From positions 3,934,171 through 3,998,170 of the forward strand of contig CM069452.1 of NCBI GenBank assembly GCA_035610835.1: a stretch of 64,000 nt of DNA, read 5' to 3'. The position numbers and the translations under genes were made by a program. The notes under the pieces are model-generated. The model was not told the DNA's origin and did no database searches. It worked only from the letters and a program-made list of their open reading frames with translations. This stretch comes from Ophiura sarsii. Its lineage: Eukaryota; Echinodermata; Ophiuroidea; Amphilepidida; Ophiuridae. Numbering within the stretch: position 1 is the first letter of the stretch; each line of letters begins with the position of its first letter. This document shows positions 36,701 to 51,700 of this stretch, piece by piece.

Positions 36701-39700
36701 TGCTTTACAGTATAATACTCTCGGTAGATTTCCAGAATTCATTTTATATTACTATTCAAATTTAAACATGTGTGTACACATCTTTTGTTCGCACATTAAC
36801 ACTTTCGACGCGGCAGGCGTCTGCAGACGACATTCAAAGAGTTCACAAAATGTTTCAAAAATGTCAAAAAATATTAAAATTCATTACCATTTTTTAAAAT
36901 CACCATGTAAAATGCATTGAAATAAGTACAAACATGCCTAGTATTGAGTCAGTAATCATTGAGATAGACTTTGAAAATTGTGAAAGGTTTCTGAAAAATC
37001 TGTTTTGTGTATGGTAGAAATAATAGCCGTGTGGAAAGTGTTAAGGAAACCTACACGGGCAAGCTGATGCAGCTATTGTACTTACTGAAATAATAGACAC
37101 CAAAATTGAGGTTAGAAAAATAAACCCCACTTTAAACTTGGCATGATACCAATTGTACTTGTGCTGGTCTTAAGTAAACTGATTGTGTTGAATTTTCAAC
37201 AGCTGTAACTGTTTTATCTTTTAAGGTTCTTAATTTTGCTTATTGTGGTTGTTATACAGAATTATTTCTGTTTAGTTTTGAGTTAATGTCAAGGATCATT
37301 TAGTTGATGGTTTGGGATGTAGAAGTGGAAATCTTCACGCTACATTTATTTTTGCGCTATGCGAGCGTAATGTCTTTCTTTTGCGAAAGTGGTCAATAGG
37401 ATTAAGCTTCAAAGTCGCAAATTTAAAATTAAAAAAGTTAAACATCTGCAAAGTGCAAAAAATGATTAGCACAAAAATTATCACTTTTACAGTATACTAT
37501 AGTTTAATCAGTTCCAAATTGGCAAGAAATATTTGTTTGTTCTCTCTCCGCACGCAAAAGTAATCCAAGCATACATGCGTGATTGTTGCCACACACAAGC
37601 CATTTTGGACACACGCACAAGATTGGCAATGCGCTTGTTACCTTCATGCGCGCTTGGGTCCTTCTGTATTCAATCACTACTGTAAGGAGGCTTCACCAAT
37701 TTGGAGCACATCAAACTATAGACTGATATATTACTCGCTTGGTAAGACAATCTACCCTTCTACACTCACCTCAAGCTTCTATGAATATCAGAAATTTGTG
37801 ATTCAAATTCTGGTGTTTGGTTTGGTACAAAGCGAAATTCTGAGATGTAACCTGTCGAATGTTGAGTAGGGTCATGGTCTCCTAACTCCGCTGTAAGAAA
37901 TAAAAGAACAAATATTTTATGATTCTAACTTGCAAAGATTTTAACTTGACGAGTACAACACTTTGGGGTAGTATGAGTGTTGTAGCTGATGGAGGACTGA
38001 CTAGCAAACAACACAGGTTGTGGGTTAAAGTCCCTTTGTGTTTTGAACTCTTAAGCAAGTCACTTTACTCACATTACCTTACAATACCCCAGGGTGGAAA
38101 GTGTACCAGCATTTATTAGGAAACTAAACAATAGTCTGATTTGATGGAGGGAAATGACAAACCCCTTAATGAGCCTGGTTTAAACCCCATGGACAATAGC
38201 CTGACAACAAAGGCATCTTGGTGCAGAAGTCTGGATTAGAACTTTGACTTCCTATGATATAACTACATGTAGGGCTTCAATTTTTAAAAAAACAATCTCG
38301 TTATTTTCCTGACCCCTAGATATAACATATTAACCCAAAACAATCTAATACAAAATATTGGCTGATATTTCAATATCAAAGCATTTTCTTTTTATTAAAT
38401 TGAAAGAAAATTCAGGATTACATCCACCACAAACTGCATGAATATTTTTACTAACAATATTATATGGAAGGTTTGTGGGAACCAATAATTCCCTGCCAAC
38501 ATATCAGTAAAAAGCACTATTATACAAACAAATCAATAAAAAAAATTATACAATGTACACATAGTACAGATATGAATATGAAAAACAGTTTCAGTGTCAA
38601 ACCTCTGCAAAAATACTAATAACCCTCCAGTCCAGTCACTCATTAATATTGCTGAGTTGATAAAAATGTCAGTTATTTACATCAACCCACAAGAAACCTA
38701 CTTCACTCAAATATACATTTGCATATGTAACAGGACAGCAAAAAAGGGGCGGATTTAGGGGGGGCGCCCCCACCCCATAATTTTAACATGGCGCCCCCAT
38801 TATTTTTAACGGGCGCCTTTTTGACAGGGTGCCTGCGCCCTTCCCCTATTTTTGATAGGGCGCCTTTTTGACAGGCAAAAATGTGTAAAAACGTGTACAA
38901 AAAATGTGTAAAAACGTGTAAAAAAATCGCAGGGGGCTGCCGCTCCCTTGACCCCCGCTTTGGCGCCCCCACTATTGAGAAATCATGGATCTGCCCCTGA
39001 AAAAGTATGTAATTCACAAAGCTTTTTAACATGAAAGTGGTTTAGTGAACAAATTATAACACAACAAAATTAATAGATTGAAAATTACTTTTGTCTGGTA
39101 TGTGATATCTTGCTATCTACAGAAGATAACAATATGAATTTCATTAAAATTGAAACAGTAAGAAGTAATGAATTGGTCATTCAACTATAAATGGAGATCT
39201 ATTATGATATCACACGAATTAACTAATGATGTATGATAAGTTTAATTATCTAAATACAAACATAATTATGTATAAACATTGACTATTTTCATCTAAGAAA
39301 AACATGTACCTTTATGTCTGAAATATTGAATGCCCATGATAGTTAATTGCACTTAAAAGTCTGACATTTTTATGACTAGCCATGATACTAACGCTCAACT
39401 TGCACAATATTCTGAGGAGAAATCTTGCTAAATACCCTGGTGGAGGGGAAGAAAAGCTTGTACAAAGCATGCGTAATATTTGAGGGGGCACTCGGTCTGA
39501 TTTATGGAAGAGTGCTTGGACTGAACCCAAAATGAAGGGAAGATATTAATCAAATATGAAAATGCGGAGTAAAATGATTTTAAAACATTGAAACAATTTA
39601 CTAATCATTCTTGGATATTTAAAAATGTATGTGATAAGGGTTCAACACTATACAGGGTGTCTCAAAAAAATAAACCAGTAAATGACATGGTTTACACAAA

Positions 39701-42700
39701 GTGCGCTAGTTTTCTTATTTTTCATCGGATTGATCTCATATTTTCAGGATATCATAATCATTAATTGGGCTTTACATTGAGACTAAATTGGTCATGGTCC
39801 AATGATTATAATAAGAATTACACCGTCATGAAACAGAGTCCTAATTTTTTTGAGACACCCTGTATATGCTTTCACAAAATAATTGGAAGGGTGCTTGTTT
39901 TTTTACAATTAATTGTAATTTGCATGTTTGCATAAGGTTTCATGTTCAACTGACGACTTCCCCATACTACTTGACATCTGTCCTCTTTCTTGTAGTGACG
40001 TAATGCAATTCATAAAAAAGTCATCTATTTTTTTTACAAAGCCAGCACCTACAATCTTGGAAAAAAGTCCTTGGAACGCATTACACGTTTTGGACATTAT
40101 GTGCAGAGTTTTTTCCTAAATGATGTTTAGTTTGTTAAGAACTGAAGAGGACATCTTAAACAACAATTTGATCTTCCCCACAACCATCAATCAATTTTGG
40201 GACACCTGCATTTCTCATCATCACACAGGGGAGAGGGGTGGTAGTTTTCTGTTGTTAACAAGTAAGTAAGACTTTTTTCCAGGATTATAGATGGTAAAAT
40301 TAAAGGCATAGGCCTATTATGTGATCTTTTCCAGGGAGCGCCCTCTATTCATGATATTTTTTAGAAAGTAGATTTTCTTGCAGATTTACATTTCTGATCA
40401 TAAATCGTACATACATTTCAGTTACAGAGCGATACCATTCCTAATTACCTCAAAATCATGGATTTAGAGGGAATTTAGACTAGAGTAAAATAAGTTGTCG
40501 GACAAAAATTGACATCCGACAGTTTATTTTTGCTCTAAAACCATGATTTTGAAGTAATTAAGAATCGTATCGCCCTGTAACTTGAAAAGTATGTACGATT
40601 TATGATCAGAAATGTAAATCTGCAAGAAAATCTGCTTTCAATTTTTTTATATGTTGAGGGCGTTCCCTGGCTAAGATCACATAATATACCTTTAAACAAT
40701 CTGGATCCGGAGGAGAAAAACACTCATGATAAAGACAAAGACAAATGGGATAAAGACGAAGGGACTTATCAACCATGACTCCTACTAATCTCTGTACCAT
40801 CCTCTACATCCGACACTCATCATTATTGTATATAAAAAGCCATTGAAGAGAACTGCAACAGATGTCAGAGAGTCTGATGAAATGCTTGTTTGAGCATGAA
40901 ACGTTACATGTAAGTTAAACAAGTTCATTATATTTTTTCAGCAAAAGTATAAATTATTATACTCCTTCACTATGAATTTGTAAGCATAAATTAAACTAGC
41001 CAAAAGAATCTGCATTGTCAACGAAAAGACTCTATATCCCCCAATGTTATGAAAACATTTTGACAGGAAAAACTATCATTAAAAGATGAACTTTTAACTT
41101 TAGCAACAATTGAACCCATAAATTAATTCAATACAAAACCGTTATGCAATGCACTTTTTGCAGGATAAAACTAAAAAGGAAATTGAGATAAAAAGACAGT
41201 ACATTACTATCATAAATCATAACTTGTCTTCTCCTGGTAAACCGCAGAGCTTTAATTGACAGTGTACAGAATTTAACGACAACAATTGAACTATTAACAA
41301 GACAAGCTAATCTATAAAATTGCGATTAACACTTTCCACGCGGCAGGCGGCTGCAGACGACATTCCAAAATTTCACAATTTTTTTAAAAAATGTCAAAAT
41401 TATTGAATTTCATTACCATATTTAGAATCACCTTGAGAAATGCATTAAAATAAGTGCAAACATTCCTAGTATTGGTTCAGTAATCCTTGAGATAGACCTT
41501 GAAAGTTGGGAAAGGTTTCTGAAAAATCTGTTTTGTGTATGGTAAAAATAATAGCCGCGTGGAAAGTGTTAAGAGAATGATGACACTATTTAATGGGATG
41601 TCAGTCTTTTTGCGGGTCTGTCTGTCTCTTCAGCTTGTGTTAATGGGTAACGCTTGATTGATAATGAGATGGTCAAAATGTGGGCAAGAAAATAAATGAA
41701 TTCTGCATTTCTGAGACATTTGCCAAAGACACTCTCCAAAATGTGGGATTTAGCAGCCAAATTTGGCTGCATGGTCCATTTTTCTGCCCCACGACAGAGA
41801 AGAAATCCTTCCATCTAGGCATTTGCTGCAGCGCATCTACTTGAAATGCTGTGCTCATAGATATAAAAATTAGATCCAGTACCAAATGTATTGCCCTATC
41901 TCTTTACGTGTAATGGGCACCAAATTTTGAGGTATGTTAGTTTTAGAACTACACGAAAAAAATGAAGGCAGCCACAATTGCTTACTGGAGCCATATCTCT
42001 CTCCATGTTGGCAGGTTTGAAATATGCGGAAAGAGCGATGCACATTTTCAGTAAACTACAGACATGCCTCCAAATTTGTCCCTGTGGTGGAAAAACAAAA
42101 TGGTGGCGCATCGGCTCTTTTTGGGGGCGAAGCCACCCTATTAGCATGTGATTGCAAAAATGTACACATTTAGGTCTTTCTATACATAAGTGGAGGCTGC
42201 CATGTTTGTAGTCTTTGTAAATTACATGTACCTATGAAGTTTATTTTAACAGAATCCGCAGTCTGTGCTGGAGTCAAAGCTATATTTGTTTATAGTTGAT
42301 GATTCATTCAGAGAGATGTTATTATACCCCAACAGAGAGACATAATAGCTTATCTTGTTTGACTAGCTTATCTTGTTTGACTAAGGAGAAATCTCCACAT
42401 GTTGTCTAATAAGTGGTGAGTTGTGGATGTGTCATATATACCATGGAAGTAACTACTTCCATGTATACCTAGATTGTTCTTCAGATGGTATCCCCCCCCC
42501 CCCCTTCCATGCACACAAATCAACTTTAGTGGGTTACTGTACTATTTTTAGACTGTGGTGTTTTGATTTTTTTTGGTTTGAATTATGGAAAATACATACA
42601 TGTACACCATTTCCCTGGTATTTTGGTATGAAACAGATGTTTGGTTACAAAACATGCTTTTTCTCTTGGATCACCCCCTTTCCATTTCAATGGAATTTTT

Positions 42701-45700
42701 ATTATAATTTTTATTAGCCACAGATTATAAATCTGTGGTTGTGCTACATATTTGCTGCACTCACAAGGTTTAAGTCATTGTCCCAATAAAACAAATGGGA
42801 CTGCTGATTGGATCCTAAATGTGACAATTTTAAAAGCACAATCAAACTACTTTTGTTCTCGCTTCTTGCGGACAAATATTATAAGCTACGAATATTCAAT
42901 ACAAAATGGTTGACTTGTACCAATATTTGGCAACACCTTGATTGTGGTTGGTTCAAATTTCAGATGATAAGTTTTCTATGTTTTCTGAGCTTTTGTTTTA
43001 CATCAAACTTAGCCTATAAATATACAACCTATAAATATTAGGTTAAATTAAGTTTGAAATAAGTACAAACATGCCTAATATTGGCTTAGTAATCCTTGAG
43101 ATAGACTTTTAAAGTTGGGAAAGGTTTCTGACAAATCTGGGGTTTTTTTATATGGTAAAACCAAAAGCCGCATGGAAAGTGTTAACATGCGCAACATATT
43201 ATGCAAACGTTTGCATCTTGCATCTTTCTCAAGTGTGTATGTACTGAAATCACTCATTTACGACATCACTGCCTTATGAAAGTGAAAGAGACTTAGGCAT
43301 TAGGCCTTTTATTCCTTTTATGCAATATTTTTGTTGGGTCCCACCTGTGTGCTCCTTTGTGATACTTTCAATGAAAAAAGTGGAAACAATTTTCTAAAAT
43401 TGCTGATAACTGCTATTGTTGTTGGTCCACTTTCAATCAATATATCTCTGTAAACACAATATGAACATTACTATTACAAATCTGATATTAGTTTTTTTCA
43501 AAATCAGTAAATGCTGGATTCTTCAATTTTTCTGAAAATGTTATTGTTTCCCAAGCAGTCATGTAGAAACAGCTTTAGCTCTCAGACTTATTGGCTCTAA
43601 ACAATTTACTTTCCATATTGAAAAGTACTACAGTTACTCATCTAATGCCCGGGGGGGTACTCGGATTTGGTTTAGTCGGGGGTGTGCCGCTGGAGATTCA
43701 AAACCCATACCCATTTTTAGGGGTGATTTTGGAAAAATCGGTACCCATTTTTAGGGATTTTGCTTCATTTTAGACCAAATTTTCGCAAATTATCGGGAAA
43801 ATAGACCTAATTTTTGCACATTTTCGCGAAAATAGACCTAATTTTGGCAAATTTTTCGTGAAAATAGACAAAAATTTCGCGAAAATAGACCCATTTGTAG
43901 AAAGTGACCCCATTATTAGGGATTTCCAGCACAAAATCATACCCAATATTAAGGGATTTTGTGCCCAAAAAGCTACCCATTAGAGCGGCACACCCCCGTA
44001 TACCGTCTTAGGCGAGTACCACCCCCCCCCCCCCCCCCCCCGGATCTAATGAAACCATGCAGAACTCCTGAATTAGCTTCAATTGTATAATGATATACTC
44101 GTTATGTCAAGGCTGCTAAGGGATAGACTAGTAGTCACAGATGACTGGACCATTACCTCCATACATTATGTACGTCCAAGCATCACTTCCAGAGGGTATA
44201 GGCCATCCATGCATGATGAACACAAAACCAGAGTGGTGAGAAATAACTTCATTGACTAGCTTTGGGAAATCTATGTTAAACTTGCATTCAAACTTTTTAA
44301 ATTAGCCCTATATGTGCAATCAATCTACTTGAACAAAGTTGTTTCTGTAAGGTTATGTTCCCACTACATAAAATGATAGCTATGTGGACTCGTACCTACA
44401 TGTATTGTACAAGTCAATATACAAATCATGTTCTGATTAGGCATTTGGTACTACATCGTAGCATTAAGACTACCTCATTGAGGTGGTCTAGATGCTACAT
44501 CCTGGATATAGCACATAGACCCCTTATTTCGCGTTCCCGTTAGATCTTGAAGTAGACCCGATGCTACGTCCCAGTACTAAACAGGCATAGAGGGAACCCA
44601 CACTAAGGGCTATATGTGATTTCTCCCCAATATTACAATTTACAGGTAGAGATTGGAGGTGGGAATATCTTATTAAAAATGTAGGTTGAGATGCGACATT
44701 TTTTTTGTTCAGATTTGGAGATGAAAATGGGATAGTTTGCAGGCTGTAAAGTCTAATCTTACTATCCATCAAATTCTCTCATTCCCACTTAGGATTAGGT
44801 TTGTCAACCTAAGTGATTAGTCTGTCCTTACCCGAAACATGATATAACGTATAAAGTGGACATTTTTGCATTACATACATATATATTTACGTTTTTCGCG
44901 CTTGAATGAGCTACTGTGAAAATAATAACATGCAATTATATTTCTTTGCGTATAGGTCTATGTGATGAAACTTCAAATCGTGAAACAGTTCAAAATCGGC
45001 AAAGCACGAAAACTTAATAACTTTTACAGTAACCTGCAACTATACGGTGAGGCCACATTGTAGCAAAGTGTAGGCAAGCATATTGAGGGGCTGTTAAAAT
45101 GTAAATGCAGCATAAATTGGAATATTTTGAATACAGGATAAAAAAAGACTTCCAAGAAATATACAGTTTTTCAGACATAATAACTCTTGGTATGAAAAGA
45201 ATTGAAAGGCTTAAAATAACCATTTTCTGTATTTCACTGCAGCAGTGTTTTAAAGCAAACGCAACTTTTCTGCACACTGTTATACGAATTGAGAGTGACA
45301 GGGAAAACTTCTCTTCATGCTGCACCTGGCATAAGCTCTATGAGTCAGTGACTTTTTTCTAAAATATTTCATAAAATATATACCTAAGGAAACTGTGAAA
45401 TAATTTATCAGTTGGTTCCATATGAGCTGATTCAACTCTACGTTTAATCAAGGGTTGGTAACCAAAAAGACATATCTCAACAAAGGAAATTCTGAGAAAA
45501 ATGAGTTTTATACTTTGTGTTACATTTGAGTTATGCATAGATAATTAATTGAGCTTTAACTCCATAAAAGGACATTCTAAGAAGATGAGTTTTAATATTT
45601 TGTGCTACATTGAGTTTTATGTACAAAAATGGATTGGGTTTTAACTAAAACAGGGGCCATTTTGGGTGAGCCTTTTATGTCATTAGAATCTTTGGGTGAC

Positions 45701-48700
45701 AAGGATTTGTATGGTACCAATATTTTTATCAAAATGCCCAAAATGTTACATCCTGCTGGTTGTCAACCCTTGCAGTATAACCCACCCATTTTCCATTGAG
45801 TCAGATTTCCAATTCTTTATGCCAGACATTATTATTAGAAAGATATCATTTCGTCGCTGTTCAGACATAACGACACATCACAACAAGAATTAAGTAAAGT
45901 GATGTGTCGTTATGTCAGAACAGCGACGATTTATATCACTATGGCGACGAAAAACCCAAACCCTGTTGTACAGACCCGACAGACAATTTTTTTTCTTCCC
46001 CCCCCCCCAAAAAAAAGGTGAAATTCTTTAAGAAAAATGTTGATATTTTGTGAATTGTTTTTGAAATTGTTTGGAAAAAAGTGACTTAGAGGAGAAAACA
46101 AATAGAAAAACACACACACTCAAACATGGGGGGTTCATCGTCTTAGGTCTAATTAAAAAAAGAAATTGTCAATCTTTCATGTGACCTACTTGCATGACCT
46201 ATGTTAGATGCGTGAGACACCTAAATGTCTACACAAAATACTAACATATTGGTGAGAGTAAAAAGGGTTGAACACTATAAATATTTGAAGTGTTTAGTAC
46301 TTAATTCAAATGTTAGGCACTAGACCATTAAAATATGTCACTTGACAACAAATGTTCACAGTCGATAAATCTGCTATGTATGTTCCATGGCGGTATTTAT
46401 TTATTGTGAAACATTACTTGGCATACATCCAATGGGAATCTAGTGTACCATGATGACATTTCAAATCGGTAGTTTATTATCTTAAGTTAAAGGTGTTAAA
46501 AACCATAAAAAGTTTTAAAAAGGTGTTTGACCTGAATGTTGTTTGGGGCAATCCAGAACAGTGTACTAACACACATTGGACAAAATTACCACCTAAGAAA
46601 TGGAAGGCTCCGTTAGTAAAAAAAAGTGTGTCTCTGAAAATTTTGCAAAAAAGCTAAGTGCTGTGCGATTTTTGAAATATATTTTTAGAGAGAATTGGCT
46701 ATGAGGTATGCATTTCTTTTTATAGGCCATGTTTAAATTGCCCGGTTCCCAAATTATGCATATCATTTTCGTTTGTTGTTTCAAGCTTACAGAAAACCAC
46801 AGAAAAAAGATAAGAAAAATGCATCGCCGCCACCTAGAGCTACGCGCTGCTAAATCCTATTTCACATACCAGTGGATGCAGGATTCTGAGACGAATCTTT
46901 TTTTTTTGCCTTGCCCACTCTAATTAAAGGTGGGTGAATTGATTTGTGCTTTAATTTTTGGCATCCTGATGTCTATTCTACATAGACGTGCATCAGAAAT
47001 ACAGTCCAAAATTTGAGTTAAATCACTCTAGTGGTTATAATTTTAAAGATAGAAACAAAAATTTGGTTAAAATGTGCCCATAGGACATAACAGTATACAT
47101 ACATTTAGATGGTATACCACTTTTGAAGGCAATTCACTACTTTTGAACATGTAGCATCTTAAGAAAACATCTTTTAAGGGGTGTGGACCCTCAGCATAGC
47201 CTCCGTAAAACTGCTGTAACTCCTTCATTACTCATCCCCCAACACATATGCAAAACCTATCTACTGATTGCTAGCATGCTTTTTGTATGGTTCAGGCAGG
47301 GTAACCGTCCACAATACTCAATTCCACTAGGTTCGCCACCCAAAAAACTTTAAGTCAGTGCAGATTCAAGTGATTGGCATCATTAATGCACCAGTCTCCA
47401 GATTTGTCTTAGATTTTATAGAATCAACAAAAATTGACTGTTGCATTGACTGCTGTTGTTACAGATCCCATTACAGATGACTGGTTTATTTAAGTGTATA
47501 GTTTATAATGGACACTCCTTTGAATGTGCGCACAAATACCGGCAGGCAAGCTTTTGTTTGCTTGACTGCTGTGACGTTTATAGGTCAATGAATGTGTACG
47601 TCTTGTTTTGAGAGAAATTAGACAAATCAATGCACGCGCGATGGTGTTGATGCGAATAATGCCACGACCCCCGCAGGGGGAGTGGCATTGTGAACAAATC
47701 AACACCAGCGCAAGTGCATTGTTTTTTCTCATCTCTCGAGAAACAAGACACGCGCATGTATGTATTGACCTAATTCATATACGACACTATACAATTCAAA
47801 ATTACAATTAAAGCATGATTTTTATCTTTATAATGACAAATAAAACCATGTTAACATGGTTAACAAGTTTGCTAACACCCGCAGTAAAAATCGGCGAACC
47901 CGCGATGCCTGAACAACGAATCAAAACAAAGCGCGCGGTTCGCGCATTGAACGGCGCACACGCGGAGTGCACTGGACACTTTCAATGCACTCCGCGTATT
48001 TGTAATTCCTGCTTTCTGATTGGTTTACCACCACATAGAGTGTATGAATACAGGTGACATCATCTATAGTTTTTGTGAATTACCGTAAATCGGACATGGG
48101 AGAGAATAGGGACAAAAATGGGAAACATTTTTTAAATGTCACCGGCCAGTTTGTGTACCGTAAAAGGGGGGCGAATAGGGACATGGGGCCTCCATCCCTA
48201 TTGACCCCGTTTTACTGTACACAAACTGGCCAGGTGACATTTAAAAAACGTTTCCCATTTTTGTCCCTATTCACCCCGTTTTACGGTACATTCAGTAGTC
48301 TGCCATGCTTCCGCTAAACATGTCATATGCATGGCCTCACGCTGTGTTCAATGGAATATGATCTGACATTCATGTTCATACTTCAGATGCAATTATACAT
48401 TACCCCACTCTACCCTATTAAACCATTATAGCTTGCTTTACTTACACTGTACTGCATAAGCACATAATTCCGCACCCACAGCATAGGTACACGGCAGACG
48501 GCCCTGGAGCATATCCATTTTAATCTGAAGAAAGAACTGGTACCTAGTCACCTCTTCCCGGAGTTTACATGGATCTTCAGTGTAAAACTTCACGCCAAAG
48601 TATAGGGTGAATGGAGGCCCATCTGTGGAAGGAGGAATATATTCAGGGTGAGTCAAAAAAATGGGATTGCCTTCAAATTGGTTGTTGTTTGTGTTTGGGG

Positions 48701-51700
48701 GAGGAGCAGTCTTTGGTTTTTGTATTAACTTTATCTATTACACTTCGTGCTAATAACAAGCAGAAGAAAATTTAAAAAAACTTCAGAAATTTAATTGTGA
48801 CAACAATATAATGCATTACTATCACCAGAACATGATTGGTCACTTAAAGGACAATTTTTCAACTTGATGTTTTCTATTCGACAAGAAGGGTCATCCTTAA
48901 AATAGTCATCTTATAAAGTTTGAGTTGCATATCTCCAATGGTTCTTATTTTAGAAGCACAAGGTGACATGAAATTTGCCCATTGAGTATTACACAAACTG
49001 GCAGGGTGGTTAAGGTAGCTATATCGGCTATTACACCACTGCAGAAAAACAAACTATTGTGCCAAATGAATTATATCTATACTTTTTATTTTGAGACCAC
49101 ATTAAAGACAAGTCTTTGCTCTACCTATTTGAGAACTTTCGGAGTAATTTGGATATTTCTTATGTTTTTCTTTATTTTTTGAAAATTCCCTAAATTTTTG
49201 GACATTTGAATATTTTCAGCCAAGTAGGAAACTGCTATGGGTCTGTCACTTTAGGGGATGGTTAATAAGCATATTACCTAAATTCTCTCGCCAGTTTTTG
49301 TGAATAAAGTGTTTACTTTTTGAGAAAATTAATTTTTTAGGGATTTTTTAAAGGCAAAAGTTCAAATTGACACAAAAAATACTAGAAACACTTTAATGGA
49401 AAAAGCTGGCGAGAGAATCTTCTAAATTGAATTACCTTTCATATGACACCCTGTTTGTTGAAATAGGAGCTATACTTCTCTTTAAAAATATTCACAAAGT
49501 TTGACTATTTAGTGTTTCTAGAAAAAATACAATTTTTTTGTTAAGTACTAACATGCCCACTCCATTCAATCCATGTTATGATTGTAAATGCGGAAATAAT
49601 TACACTAAATATTGTGCATTGGTATCTTGGCAAAAACATAATATAACAAACAAGTTCATTCTAAGGATACAAAGGGTTAAAAAAAATCATTTATAAATAG
49701 AGTGTGTTTTGAGAAAAGAAGCAATTTCGGGAATTTGGCAACGTGCCAAAAACCTAACACACAGTAAGTCTATGGGGTTTTTTGAAGACAAAAAATTGCG
49801 CCGTTTTAAAACGGCTTGATGGAAAAAATTCAAAATTTGCATGTGAGTTTATCTTGTCAATATACACATCCTATATAATTTTGAAGCAAATCTGAGCACG
49901 ACGCCGTAGCCGATATAGCTACCTTAACCACTTTGGTAGTAACTCACTGCATTTAATTTTAATGTATAAATGGAACATATCCTGCGCCAAACATTTTACA
50001 GAAATAATGAGAACAATATGGGGCTTCTTCTGACTGATTTCAAAATATGTTGATGGACACAAAAAAAACTAAAGTTATCGGAACATCCACCTTTAATTGT
50101 TCTTTTTACAAGCTATCTTATAACAACCCGCAATAAACTGCTTTTACTTTTGCACATTTTCTCCAAAAAGAGTCCATTTATACAGGAATCAGCAAATCCA
50201 TTTTACTCCTATTTATACTTGATAATGTTCTTTTTTTTAACAAAAGGTAGAAGTCACACCCTGAGCATGGGTGCTTGTATGTGACCTGGCACAACAAAAC
50301 GAGCGTAAAGTCCTGGTGAAGATGTTGCTGAATTGAGGCAGCATAGCATGTTATTGATATGCTGTTTAAATTGTTGTTGGTATGGACCCAAGGTCCCTTC
50401 CATTATAGGGGAATTCTAAAATGACAGTCATGTATACATATTTTAAGAGTATTACCAGCCATGCCAGGCTATTTATTTTATAATCCCGCTATAAATTGAA
50501 GGGCTTGGTCCATACTAACAACAAATGGCAAAAATCAATAACATGCTATCCTAGCTCAATTCAGCAACATCTTCGCTGCGACTTTACGCTCATTTTGTGG
50601 TGCTAGGTCACATATATTCATACCAGATATTTGACTCACTTTTAATCTGCTTTCTGACTACTTTTGTAGCATCCAACCAGTGCTGAAAAAAAGAGATAGG
50701 AAATATCAGATTACTAGAGATCAAGATATTATTATCTGCTTACAAAATATATCAAATATTATACTAAGCTTATTTAAACTTAAGATGTCAAAATCTACTA
50801 ACAAGATTATAGAACAATAAATTCACACACAGTATCCTGCTCAAGATGTAATGGCCCACTGATTAAAATACCAAACAAATTTGACAGTTTTGGTCAAAAC
50901 CTTCTGAGGTCAATGAACCCCCACCCCCCACCCCCAATCAGAAGCATATTGTGTATTTTTAGAACTGGTCCAGTACTTCAACACTACATGAACAGCTATG
51001 TCCCTCCCTATTGGTACCGACTAATAATTATAAAATAGTTCTCAGATATCGAGTTAAGCATTTACAATGCAAACCAACTGTAATACAATTGTAATCTTTT
51101 CGAGTTAGGCCTACTTTATGGGAGTTATTTAAATTTGAAGATATTGCTGAATTCATTAAATATTAATAGACAAGAGTTCTGGTCTTAGATCTATTACCCT
51201 ATGCCTGACCCAAAGGTGTCGATGGCAAGTATTTCAATTTTATGGCTCAATGAAGCAAGAAACCTGAATATATCACATGAAATCGTTTAAGATTTTGTTT
51301 AAAGTCTGTAGATAATGAAAATCCGGGAGGATTATTTTAGAGGTGAGTCAGGATTTAAGAATATTTTCAGATCTAATGTCATATCTGATTTTACAAAATG
51401 TTTGCTTGGTTGAAGACTTAATACCAAGGCCAAAATTAGACTACATGTAAAATATAAGATTCTCAGACATTTGGTTTACAGAGAAGCACCGCTAATTTCA
51501 CAGTTACACATATTAATAATTACTTCCCACAGTCCAATCCATCCAATTGGGCATCTTTAACACTTTCCATACGGCTATTGGTTTTACCATTATACAAAAC
51601 CTTGTTTTTTAAATTCTTTCCCAACTTTCATGGTCTACCTCAAGGATTACTGAACCAATACTAGGCATGTTTGTACTTATTTCAATGTATTTCTCATGGT

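Larger units (their letters stand above)
27387..37769 (-). other. Intron between exons e and f
   Basis: A 10.4-kb intron with elements at 28975-29210, 29215-29842, 30090-30331, 31311-31486, 31858-32059, 32131-32611, 32819-33535, 35143-35265, 36796-37044 and 37497-37721. The stretches 27387-28970, 29843-30089, 33536-34560, 34620-35140 and 35800-36790 show only AT-rich sequence, plus short palindromes CTATCT-AGATAG near 34730. Confidence 0.5.
37891..48445 (-). other. Intron between exons d and e
   Basis: A 10.6-kb intron with elements at 38744-38999, 39651-39864, 40300-40695, 41326-41572, 43055-43185, 43648-44043, 44850-45032, 45843-45936, 47174-47234, 47579-48050 and 48081-48290. The stretches 37891-38740, 39000-39650, 39865-40299, 40696-41325, 41573-43054, 44052-44849, 45033-45842 and 45937-47173 show nothing recognised beyond C runs and an 18-bp tandem pair (about 42347-42382). 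Confidence 0.5.
48623..50639 (-). other. Intron between exons c and d
   Basis: A 2-kb intron dominated by a 918-bp TTAA element (49010-49927), a short repeat (49970-50098) and a palindromic MITE (50278-50614). 48623-49009 shows nothing recognised. Confidence 0.5.

Noticed and set aside
38744..38999. Definite hAT insertion
   Set aside because: The inverted ends look right, but the flanking 8-mers (CAGCAAAA and AAAAAGTA) do not match.
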